Source: DASYRM01 sp036004405 (GTDB taxonomy: Bacteria > Acidobacteriota > Vicinamibacteria > Vicinamibacterales > UBA2999). Taken from it: 52,824 nt of DNA. The stretch covers positions 1 through 52,824 of the forward strand of contig DASYRM010000008.1 in the NCBI GenBank assembly GCA_036004405.1. Direction: 5' to 3'. Positions 22,390 through 30,265 of the stretch are shown here, piece after piece. Numbering within the stretch: position 1 is the first letter of the stretch; each line of letters opens with the position of its first letter. The notes under the pieces are model-generated. The model made no database searches and was not told the DNA's origin. It worked only from the letters and a program-made list of their open reading frames with translations. The translations under genes and the position numbers were made by a program.

Positions 22390-23793
22390 ATGGACATCCG
22401 CACGGAGCGCGACCCTCTCGGCGAGCACGCGGTTCCGGCGGCCGCGTACTACGGCATCCAGACCGCGCGCGCGATGGAGAACTTCCCCATCAGCGGACTG
22501 CGCGCCCACCCCGAGCTCGTCGCCGCAACCGTCCTGATCAAGAAGGCCGCCGCGCGTGCCAACGCCGCGCTGGGGCGGCTCGATCCCACCGTTGGCGCGG
22601 CCATCGAGCAGGCCGCCGACGAAGTGCTCGCCGGCCAGTTCCGCGATCAGTTCGTGGTGGACGTGTATCAGGCGGGCGCCGGCACCTCGCACAACATGAA
22701 CGTCAACGAGGTGCTCGCCAATCGCGCGGCGGAGATTCTGGGTGGCGCGCGCGGTGAGTACCTACTGGTCCATCCCAACGATCACGTGAACATGGGCCAG
22801 TCCACCAACGACGTCTTCCCGTCGGCGACGCGGCTCGGCCTGTTGATGCGCGATCGCTCCCTGCTCGAAGCCGCCGTCGCGCTGGAGAAGGCGTTCAGAG
22901 AAAAACAAGGCCAGTTCAACGAGATCGTGAAGGTCGGTCGCACCCACCTGCAGGACGCCGTGCCGATCCGGCTCGGTCAGGAGTTCGAGGGATATGCTGG
23001 GTGCATCGAGGCCGCCATCCGCGCCCTCGGCCATGCCGCCGGGGAACTGTCCCGACTGAATCTCGGCGCCACCGCCGTGGGGACCGGCCTCAACGCGGGT
23101 GAGGAGTTCACGACACTGACGGTGCAGGTGCTGGCGGACCTGACCGAGCTGCCGGTGACACCGGCGCGGAACCGGTTCGAGGTTACTCAGAGCATGGGCG
23201 ATGTGCTCGCCTATTCCGGCGCCATGCGGCGACTGGCCGTCGAGGTCAGCAAAATCGCCAGCGATCTACGGCTGCTGAGCATGGGGCCGCGCGCCGGCAT
23301 CGGGGAGATCAAGCTGCCGGCGGTGCAGCCCGGATCGTCCATCATGCCGGGCAAGGTGAATCCGTCGGTGCCAGAGATGATGAACCAGGTGTGCTTCCAG
23401 GTCATCGGCTGCGATACCACGGTGTGCGCGGCAGCGGAGGCCGGACAGCTCGAGCTCAACGTGATGATGCCGGTGATCGCGTGGAACGCGCTGCACGCGT
23501 CGACGATCCTGGGAAACGCGATGACTGCGTTCAAGACCCACTGCGTGGACGGCATCGAGGCCGACGCCGCGCGCTGCCGCGAGCTGCTGGATCGCAGCAC
23601 CGTGATGGCCACCGCGCTGAGCCCTTACATCGGCTACGCGGCCACCGCGGAAGTGGCCAAAGAGGCGGTGCGCACCGGCAAGACGGTTCGCGAGATCGTG
23701 CTGGCGCGCGGCCTGATGGACGCGGCCACGGCCAACCGTGTTCTCGAGGCGAAAGCGATGACCGAGCCCGGGGTTGCGGGGAAGAAGTCATGA
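22390..23793 (+). CDS. aspA: Aspartate ammonia-lyase (class II fumarase/aspartase family)
   Basis: A 467-residue enzyme of the fumarase/aspartase superfamily. The signature GSSIMPGKVNP, with the catalytic serine loop, is near residue 317; GAGTSHNMNVNEV and GRTHLQDAVP are the other two conserved regions. The N-terminus (RTERDPLGEHAVPAAAYYGIQT) resembles aspartases more than FumC. It deaminates L-aspartate to fumarate, which the divergent fumarase next door could use. FumC activity is the alternative. ATG 22390 is chosen at the family-typical beginning. Its stop overlaps the next gene as ATGA. Confidence 0.88.
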   Translation: MDIRTERDPLGEHAVPAAAYYGIQTARAMENFPISGLRAHPELVAATVLIKKAAARANAALGRLDPTVGAAIEQAADEVLAGQFRDQFVVDVYQAGAGTSHNMNVNEVLANRAAEILGGARGEYLLVHPNDHVNMGQSTNDVFPSATRLGLLMRDRSLLEAAVALEKAFREKQGQFNEIVKVGRTHLQDAVPIRLGQEFEGYAGCIEAAIRALGHAAGELSRLNLGATAVGTGLNAGEEFTTLTVQVLADLTELPVTPARNRFEVTQSMGDVLAYSGAMRRLAVEVSKIASDLRLLSMGPRAGIGEIKLPAVQPGSSIMPGKVNPSVPEMMNQVCFQVIGCDTTVCAAAEAGQLELNVMMPVIAWNALHASTILGNAMTAFKTHCVDGIEADAARCRELLDRSTVMATALSPYIGYAATAEVAKEAVRTGKTVREIVLARGLMDAATANRVLEAKAMTEPGVAGKKS

Positions 23794-24473
23794 CGGCCCG
23801 TCGCCGCAGGCCTGCAGGCCTGCCCATGGCGGCGCTCATGCTGACCCTCGCGGCCATGGCTCCGCAGGCGCAGCAGGCCACAGCGCCGCCGCGCCATCGC
23901 GAGCTCTTTCCGCCGCAGGATCTTGGACTCCTCGAGGCGCCCGATCGAGCCGCCTACCAGAAACCGGATCAGATCATGGACGCCCTCGGCATCGCCGACG
24001 GCGCGCACGTGGCCGACATCGGCGCCGGGGCTGGCTGGTTCACTACCCGGCTGGCGCGGCGCGTCGGACCCAACGGCGTGGTGTACGCACAGGACGTGCA
24101 GCCCCAGATGCTCTACGCGATCAAGCGCCGCGTGCAGCGCGAAGGCCTGCTCAACGTCCGCACCGTGCTCGGGGAAGGCAGCTCGCCGAACCTGCCCCCG
24201 CACGCCCTGGATGCCGTGCTCGTGGTGGACGCGTATCCCGAAGTGCCGGTGGCGGATCGGGTGACATTTTTGAAGAACCTCGCGCTGGGCCTGAAGCCCA
24301 ACGGCCGCATCGGCATCGTGAACTACAAACTTGGCGGAGGCGGTCCCGGACCCGACGATACCAGTCTGCGAGTGCCGCGGGCGGCAGTGGAACGGGACGC
24401 TGCTGCCGCGGGCCTCAAGGTGAGGAGCTCGGGAAACCTGCCCTATCAGTACCTCCTCGTGCTGGGCCGATAG
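23790..24473 (+). CDS. Secreted class I methyltransferase-fold protein
   Basis: A 227-residue protein with a signal peptide (hydrophobic stretch about 11-28) and a class I SAM-binding domain: VADIGAGAGWFTTRL is motif I, VYAQDVQPQML motif II, and DAVLVVDAYPEV motif IV. Such exported methyltransferase-like proteins are frequent in Acidobacteria; how SAM would reach the periplasm is unclear, and they may be non-enzymatic. ATG 23790 overlaps the aspA stop by 4 bp, so the two genes are coupled. Confidence 0.78.
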   Translation: MTARRRRPAGLPMAALMLTLAAMAPQAQQATAPPRHRELFPPQDLGLLEAPDRAAYQKPDQIMDALGIADGAHVADIGAGAGWFTTRLARRVGPNGVVYAQDVQPQMLYAIKRRVQREGLLNVRTVLGEGSSPNLPPHALDAVLVVDAYPEVPVADRVTFLKNLALGLKPNGRIGIVNYKLGGGGPGPDDTSLRVPRAAVERDAAAAGLKVRSSGNLPYQYLLVLGR

Positions 24474-24501
24474 TAGAATCCAGTAAGAGAGTCTTACCAC
24501 C

Positions 24502-25134
24502 ATGATTGCGACTGGATCGGCCACGCTCGTCGAGGTGCTCCTAAGGGGGCAGAGGACCCGCAGCGACACCGGCACCTCGCTCGCGACGCGCGCCGTGGCA
24601 GTGCTCTTCTTCGCAGCGCTGACGGCCGCCGCGGCGCAGGTCAGCGTGCCGCTGCCCTTCACGCAGGTACCGTTCACCTTCCAGCCGACCATCGTGCTCC
24701 TGAGCGGCCTCGTGCTCGGTCCGCGCCTCGGTGCCGCCAGTCAGCTGCTCTATCTCGCGGCCGGCATCGCCGGCCTGCCGGTGTTCGCGGCGTCGCCGGC
24801 GCTGCCGCCCGGCGTGTGGCGGCTGCTCGGCCCGACCGGCGGCTACCTGCTGTCGTACCCGCTGGCGGCATTCATCGCCGGCGCGCTGGCACGGCGCGGG
24901 TTCGACCGCCGCTATCTGTCGTCGATTGCCGCCATGGCGCTCGGGCTCGTGGTGATCTACGCCTGCGGCACGCTGTGGCTCGCCTATGCGTCGGTGGGCC
25001 GCACCGCGATCGGCCTGGCGAGCGCCTTCGCCACCGGCGTCGTCCCGTTCGTGATTGCCGACATCGTGAAGCTCGCGGCCGCGGCTGGCATCGTTCCGGG
25101 CCTGTGGCGCCTCGTCCCACCCCTGTCGCGCTGA
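24502..25134 (+). CDS. bioY: Biotin transporter BioY
   Basis: A 210-residue, six-helix S component of an energy-coupling-factor biotin transporter. Family motifs are visible: VSVPLPFTQVPFTFQPTIVLL, then GPRLGAASQLLYLAAGIAGLPVFA and LLGPTGGYLLSYPLAAF. No EcfA/EcfT genes are in the window, so it may work alone or with a shared ECF module. A TAGAAT hexamer near 24476 could be its -10 box. The next gene starts 31 bp before its stop. Confidence 0.92.
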   Translation: MIATGSATLVEVLLRGQRTRSDTGTSLATRAVAVLFFAALTAAAAQVSVPLPFTQVPFTFQPTIVLLSGLVLGPRLGAASQLLYLAAGIAGLPVFAASPALPPGVWRLLGPTGGYLLSYPLAAFIAGALARRGFDRRYLSSIAAMALGLVVIYACGTLWLAYASVGRTAIGLASAFATGVVPFVIADIVKLAAAAGIVPGLWRLVPPLSR

Positions 25135-25889
25135 CCGTCGCGGGCAGCGACTCCGGCGGCGGCGCCGGCATTCAAGCGGACCTCAAGACCTTTGCCGCGC
25201 TCGGCGTGTATGGCGTGAGCGCCATCACCGCCGTCACCGCGCAGAACACGCGCGGCGTGTCGGCGGTCGAAGCGCTCTCGCCCGGCATCGTCTCGGCGCA
25301 GATCGCCGCCGTCGTCGAAGACTTTCCTGTCGCCGCGGTGAAGACGGGCATGCTCGCCAACACGGGCATCATCGGCGCAGTCGCGCGCGTGCTGCGCGTG
25401 TCGCGCGTCGGGCCGCTGGTCGTGGATCCGGTGATGGTCGCCAAGAGCGGCGACCGGCTGCTCGATTCGGACGCGCTCGCCGCGCTCACGCGCGATCTGC
25501 TGCCGCTTGCCGCGGTCGTCACGCCCAATTTGCCGGAAGCCGAAGTGCTGACGGGGATGGCGGTACGGACGCTCGAGGATCAACGCGAGGCCGCGCGCCG
25601 GATCGTCAGACTGGGCGCCCGGGCAGTGGTCGTGAAAGGCGGGCACTCGGCGTCGACCGACATCGTGGACGTGCTTTTCGACGGCCAGACGTTCACCGAG
25701 TTCCGGGCTGAGCGCGTCGCGGGCACCAGCACCCACGGCACCGGCTGCACCTTCTCCGCGGCAATCGCCGCGCAGCTCGCGCTCGGAAAGACGCTCGCGG
25801 ACGCGGTGCCTCTGGCGCAGGCCTACGTCGCGACGGCGATTCGCAATGCTCCCGGGCTCGGCCACGGCCACGGTCCGATGGGACACTGA
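25104..25889 (+). CDS. thiD: Hydroxymethylpyrimidine (phosphate) kinase
   Basis: A 261-residue ribokinase-fold enzyme with TVAGSDSGGGAGIQADLKT at the start, AVKTGMLANT, VVDPVMVAKSGDRLL and the C-terminal GTSTHGTGCTFSAA anion-hole motif with catalytic Asp/Gly-rich loop. It phosphorylates HMP and HMP-phosphate for thiamine synthesis. The start is GTG 25104, which lies inside bioY (31-bp overlap in another frame); no later start leaves the first motif intact. A His/Gly-rich tail (GLGHGHGPMGH) closes the protein. Confidence 0.92.
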   Translation: MAPRPTPVALTVAGSDSGGGAGIQADLKTFAALGVYGVSAITAVTAQNTRGVSAVEALSPGIVSAQIAAVVEDFPVAAVKTGMLANTGIIGAVARVLRVSRVGPLVVDPVMVAKSGDRLLDSDALAALTRDLLPLAAVVTPNLPEAEVLTGMAVRTLEDQREAARRIVRLGARAVVVKGGHSASTDIVDVLFDGQTFTEFRAERVAGTSTHGTGCTFSAAIAAQLALGKTLADAVPLAQAYVATAIRNAPGLGHGHGPMGH

Positions 25890-25955
25890 TGAACCTGGAG
25901 GCGGAGACGGCGGAGAGGGCGAAGAAGGCGGAGAAGGCAGAGAGAGCGGACTGGG

Positions 25956-27149
25956 TTACTTGGCTGCCGGAAGCTCCGGAGGGGCCGCATACACGCGCCG
26001 CGCGCGCACTCTGACGCCGCGTCCCGGCACTTCCACACGGATCTGGTGGTCGCGCCCGTCGCGTTGCGGCTCGAAGCCCAGCGTGTACTGGTTGATGAGG
26101 TCTTCGACGACCTTCCCGAACGACTCGGTCAATTCGTCGCTTCTGCTGGCGAACAGCGCGCGCCCCCCGCTGGTCTCGGCCAGCGACTCGAGCGTCTTCT
26201 TCAATTCGTTCACCTCGGAGCCGCGGCCCAGGCCGACCGCCATCAGCATGGCGTCGCTGTCGGCGGCGAGCCGCCGAACCTGCTCGAGGGTGGCCTGACT
26301 GGCGTTGTCGTCGCCGTCGCTGAAGATCACCAGGGCATGCTTGCCGGGCTTGCGCGACAGCAGTTGTGTCGATCGGACGATGACGTCGTAGAGCGATGTG
26401 CCTCCCCAAGCGGTCAACTTGTCCAGCGCCGGCATCGCCTCGGTGCCGGCCACTTCGCGCGACAGCGTGAACATCGCATCGTTGAAGGCCACGAGCGTCA
26501 CGCGATCCTGCGGCCTCAACGCGCGCAGGAACGCGCCGGCGGCGGTTTTCATATCGCCGAGGGCTGGGCTCATGCTGGCGCTCACATCGAGCGCCAGCAC
26601 CAGTTCGAGCGGCGCGTCGGTGGATTGGAAGCTGGTCACCGGACGTTCCTTGCCGTCGTCCAGGATCCTGAAATCGCCGCGGGTGAGCCCCTTGACGAAA
26701 TGACCGCCGTCGGTGACGACGGCGTTGGCCAGTACGACGTCCACCGATACCGACTCGACGTATCCAACGTCCTTCGTGCGCACGTTGGCCACCAGGCGTC
26801 CGCCGCTCTTGAGCCGCGCGACGGCCCGAAGCGCATGCGCGACCAGCTCCGGCCCGGCATCCCATCGGCACTGAGGGCTCGCCGCCGGGACGACACACAC
26901 CTGACGTCCGTCGGCGAAGAACGTGACATCGTCGACGAGCGACGGTCCGCCGTCGCCGCCGATGACGACCCTGAGGAGTACGGGACCGCTCAAGTAGGTG
27001 TCGGCGGTCGGCGACACGAAACGCAGCGTCGGGGCCGGCAGCGTCTGGGCAGACAGCCTCTGGATGGACAGCGTCTGGATAGACGGCGTGTGGCCGTGCC
27101 ACAGGACGCCGAGCATGAAGGCGACCGTCACGAACACGTGGCGTCTCAC
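25956..27149 (-). CDS. Secreted VWFA-related protein
   Basis: A 397-residue protein with a signal peptide, then a Gly/Val-rich beta domain (about 40-165) and a von Willebrand factor A domain (about 180-360) with an intact metal-ion-dependent adhesion site: DVSASMS, later GGTSLYD and IFSDGDD. It matches the VWFA-related proteins that are strongly expanded in Acidobacteria; role unknown, presumably protein-protein contact in the periplasm or outer membrane. The segment just after the signal peptide is built from 15-bp tandem repeats. ATG 27149 overlaps the upstream gene's stop by 4 bp. Confidence 0.87.
   Translation of the reverse strand: MRRHVFVTVAFMLGVLWHGHTPSIQTLSIQRLSAQTLPAPTLRFVSPTADTYLSGPVLLRVVIGGDGGPSLVDDVTFFADGRQVCVVPAASPQCRWDAGPELVAHALRAVARLKSGGRLVANVRTKDVGYVESVSVDVVLANAVVTDGGHFVKGLTRGDFRILDDGKERPVTSFQSTDAPLELVLALDVSASMSPALGDMKTAAGAFLRALRPQDRVTLVAFNDAMFTLSREVAGTEAMPALDKLTAWGGTSLYDVIVRSTQLLSRKPGKHALVIFSDGDDNASQATLEQVRRLAADSDAMLMAVGLGRGSEVNELKKTLESLAETSGGRALFASRSDELTESFGKVVEDLINQYTLGFEPQRDGRDHQIRVEVPGRGVRVRARRVYAAPPELPAAK
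27037..27096. repeat. Four tandem 15-bp units within the VWFA gene
   Basis: Units 27037-27051, 27052-27066, 27067-27081 and 27082-27096 share the pattern gacagcgtctggat with few changes. They encode five-residue repeats of the type SIQTL in the linker after the signal peptide; copy number could vary in the population without a frameshift. Confidence 0.65.
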
Positions 27150-30100
27150 CTCGGCGCCTCCCGCGTCGCGTCCCGCACCGGCCCCGCCGCGACCAGCGCG
27201 GCGACGTAGTCCTGAACCGTGTCCCGCGACACCTGACCCGCGTACCCCACGATGCCCAGCCAGTCGTCGTCGAAGAGGGGGGGCGCACTATCGATGAAGT
27301 CCTGCATCGCCATCGCCATCACGCCGGGAAACAGCGCGACCGGCACCTTCAACGCGGCCAGGTGCTCGGCCACGCGCAGCGTCAGATCCGGCACGGCGGC
27401 ACCCAGAAGCCGCCCTCCGAGACGCCCGGCGACGCGATCCCAGGTGCCGGCCGCGGGAAAGCGCAGGCAATAGCAGCCCGATTGCGGTTCGAACGAGGTT
27501 CCCCACGAGTCCAGCCGCTCGAACGGGCGACCGTTCAGTCCCAGCCAGAACATCTCGGCGGTCGAAAACAGCGCTGGAACACGCGCGGGCTCCTGTTGCA
27601 GCGTCCAGGCCAGCAGCTCCCTGCGGCTCTCGCTCATCGACACACGCACCGCCAACTGGTCGAGCGAGACGGCATCGGTGGCCGACTGCACCTGCGCACG
27701 TCCGCTCGCGATCGACTGTTCGATCAATTCGAGATCGCCGCTCGTCAGGGTGCGGGGATTGAGGAGCGCGAGGATGTCCACGAGCGCGGAACGCTCGTTC
27801 GCGCCCAGACGGGGAGGGTGCGGGAGTCCGTCAAGCGCGAGCCGCCGGAGCCGTTTGGTCGACAGCGCCAGGTCCAGCCCGAACAACGAACCCGACAACG
27901 CCCGCCCGGCCTTGGCGGCGGTGTCGTTTGCCGGCCGCTGCCAGGCGCGGCGAATGCCGGTGACGGCACCCGGTTTCGAGGTCAATCCGAAACTGTGGCG
28001 ATGCGACTCGTCGCTCTCGGGTCCGAGCAGCTCGCGGGGATCCCCGAGGTGAGGCGCATACGCCAACGCAACGATCGTCTCGCCGAGCAGATAGTCCGCC
28101 AGCCCGATGAGCGGCGCCACGCTGCGCGGAGCCTTCGACACGTCCTTGGGTTTGTCGATCTTGCTCAAGTCGCGAACGACCCGATCGACGATCTTCTTGA
28201 CGTCGGGGATCTCGTCCGGCGTATCGGGCCAGGCGCGCGCTGCGACCAACGCGTTGCCCGCGGCCTTCAGGGCGGCGGTGTGGGTCCTCAGGGCGTCGAG
28301 CGTCAGGCCGTTCTGCCGCAACGGCGCCAGCACACGACTGACGGCCATCACCGCATCCAGACTGTTCCCACCTTGCTTCGCCCGGATGGCGACGAGATCG
28401 CGCAGCCAGGCGCCCTGAACGTCGGCGATGTGCTGTGCGCCTTCCCACTCGAAAGGTGCGCTGGCTTCGGCGGTGTCCGCCAGGGCGCGGAGCACCCGCG
28501 TCTCGAGGGGGCGGTCGGAATCGCCGGATTGACGCGGCAGCGCTCGGAACAGCGTGATCTCGAACCACTCGGCCAGCGCTCCCTCGTAGCGGCCGCTGCT
28601 CGTCTTCAACGTGCACAGCGACGAGACCAGCCCGTCGATCTCCGATGCCGCCACCGCTCCGGTCCGCGCCATGCGCTCGAGCAGCACGAGCGCGCCCTGA
28701 AACTGCACGAGCAGCGGGACCGCCTGCACGGCCTCTCCGATACTCTCGAGTTCGACGGCACGCCGCGCCGCCTGGGCGTAGGTGGCTGGCCGGCGCACGC
28801 CGGTGCGCTCGAGCGTCATCACGAGCGCGGGGAATCGAGCGCAGGCACGCACCGCCACGAGGACGTCTTCGAGCTCCTCGTCGCGCGCCGAGCCAAACAC
28901 CCGTTGACCAAACGCGACGCAGCCCAGGCGCGCCTGGCGTTCCGGCGAGAGCCCCTGGAGCACGTGTTCGGCGAGCCAGGCGGCATCGACGAACCCGTCT
29001 TCCGCAAGGTCCTTCAGCTCGCGCGTTCCCGCGCTGGGCACGTCGACGCTGGCGAGCGCCCGATCCCAGAAGCGGCGGTAGCGCGGCGCCGCCGGCTCAC
29101 CCGTTGGCGCGACGTCCACGAGGCCGAGGATGGTGGGCGGATCGGACAACGGCCGCGAGAACGGTCGCTCCAACGGCAGCCATGACGGATCGATGTCGAC
29201 GAACGCGCGCGACAGCGCACGAAAGCGTTCGATCCGCAGGCCACGGTCTTTGATCCACAGGCCAAGCGCGAACCGTTGACGTGGGACGTCGAGGTTGGCC
29301 ATCGCATCGAACAGGTACGCCAGACGGCCGCCGCTACGGCTGAAGATGGCTTGCGCGAAGCGGTCGGTCCGTTCCAGCCGCTCGTCTGCCAGCGCTTCCC
29401 ACAGTTCGACGGCTTCGGCGCCTCCCGGAACGATGACGTGACCATCGCCGCCGACGCGGAACGAACCACCGAACGCCGCCACCGTCCCAGCGGCGTCTCG
29501 ATAGAGGTGTTGCAGAAGCTCTCGATCCTTCGCGAGGTAGCCCCTGGTCTCGGGTGTCATCGACGACAGCCCGTGAAAGAGCAGCGACGCACGCCGGTCG
29601 CGCACGATGGCGCTGAAGAGCGAGCGCGCCGGGATCTTCCGCTCGAAGATGGCGCTCTCCCACGCGTCGTGCGGCAGCGGCATCGGCAGCACTGTGACCT
29701 CGCGCGCCGGCACGACCGCCTCGCCCGCATTCAGCGCCTTCTCGACGGCTCCAGTGTCGAGGCCGGCCGCGTCGAGCCGCTTCCGCAGCTTCACGGCATC
29801 GCCGTCCCGGTTGGGCTCGACGGCGTACACGCCCCGGCGTTCACGGAGATGGAGGCCCATCGACGTGAGGATGTCGCCGAGCACATCCCGCTCCGCGGAG
29901 TTCTTCGCCATCGCCAGGCTCAGGCCGCGTGCGCTCATGCGCCGCGATTCCTGCTCCACGGCGTCCAGATCCGTCAGGAGCTGCTCGAATTCGACCAGAC
30001 GCGACGGGAGCTCCCCCTCACGAGGGTTGGCGTGCAGCAGGCGGATGGCGCGTGGCAGGGCCAGCGAGCGGCCCTGATCGAGAGGGACGTCGAGCTGCGT

Positions 30101-30199
30101 CAACGAGGCGGTCGGAACGGGCAGATCAAACCATCCCGGCTGCGCCGAGACCGGCGCAGCGGCGCAGCAGGCGACGACCACGAACCCAAGGAGCCGCAT
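27146..30199 (-). CDS. Large secreted protein of unknown function
   Basis: A 1017-residue protein with a clear signal peptide (MRLLGFVVVACCAAAPVSAQ) and no other membrane segment. No domain is recognised. It is rich in Leu, Ala and Arg, with regularly spaced Leu/Ala heptads suggesting a long alpha-helical, repeat-like structure. ATG 30199 is chosen because it begins the signal peptide and has GGGGTGA just upstream; the frame is open about 400 codons further in antisense to the next gene. Its stop overlaps the downstream VWFA gene by 4 bp, and it faces a second VWFA-type gene 66 bp away. The three probably work together, perhaps as a cell-surface complex. Confidence 0.75.
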   Translation of the reverse strand: MRLLGFVVVACCAAAPVSAQPGWFDLPVPTASLTQLDVPLDQGRSLALPRAIRLLHANPREGELPSRLVEFEQLLTDLDAVEQESRRMSARGLSLAMAKNSAERDVLGDILTSMGLHLRERRGVYAVEPNRDGDAVKLRKRLDAAGLDTGAVEKALNAGEAVVPAREVTVLPMPLPHDAWESAIFERKIPARSLFSAIVRDRRASLLFHGLSSMTPETRGYLAKDRELLQHLYRDAAGTVAAFGGSFRVGGDGHVIVPGGAEAVELWEALADERLERTDRFAQAIFSRSGGRLAYLFDAMANLDVPRQRFALGLWIKDRGLRIERFRALSRAFVDIDPSWLPLERPFSRPLSDPPTILGLVDVAPTGEPAAPRYRRFWDRALASVDVPSAGTRELKDLAEDGFVDAAWLAEHVLQGLSPERQARLGCVAFGQRVFGSARDEELEDVLVAVRACARFPALVMTLERTGVRRPATYAQAARRAVELESIGEAVQAVPLLVQFQGALVLLERMARTGAVAASEIDGLVSSLCTLKTSSGRYEGALAEWFEITLFRALPRQSGDSDRPLETRVLRALADTAEASAPFEWEGAQHIADVQGAWLRDLVAIRAKQGGNSLDAVMAVSRVLAPLRQNGLTLDALRTHTAALKAAGNALVAARAWPDTPDEIPDVKKIVDRVVRDLSKIDKPKDVSKAPRSVAPLIGLADYLLGETIVALAYAPHLGDPRELLGPESDESHRHSFGLTSKPGAVTGIRRAWQRPANDTAAKAGRALSGSLFGLDLALSTKRLRRLALDGLPHPPRLGANERSALVDILALLNPRTLTSGDLELIEQSIASGRAQVQSATDAVSLDQLAVRVSMSESRRELLAWTLQQEPARVPALFSTAEMFWLGLNGRPFERLDSWGTSFEPQSGCYCLRFPAAGTWDRVAGRLGGRLLGAAVPDLTLRVAEHLAALKVPVALFPGVMAMAMQDFIDSAPPLFDDDWLGIVGYAGQVSRDTVQDYVAALVAAGPVRDATREAPR

Positions 30200-30265
30200 G
30201 TCACCCCGGAAGAGCCTGAATTCTACATTTTCCGGGCTACTATGCCCCCACGCTGGAGTGAGCCC

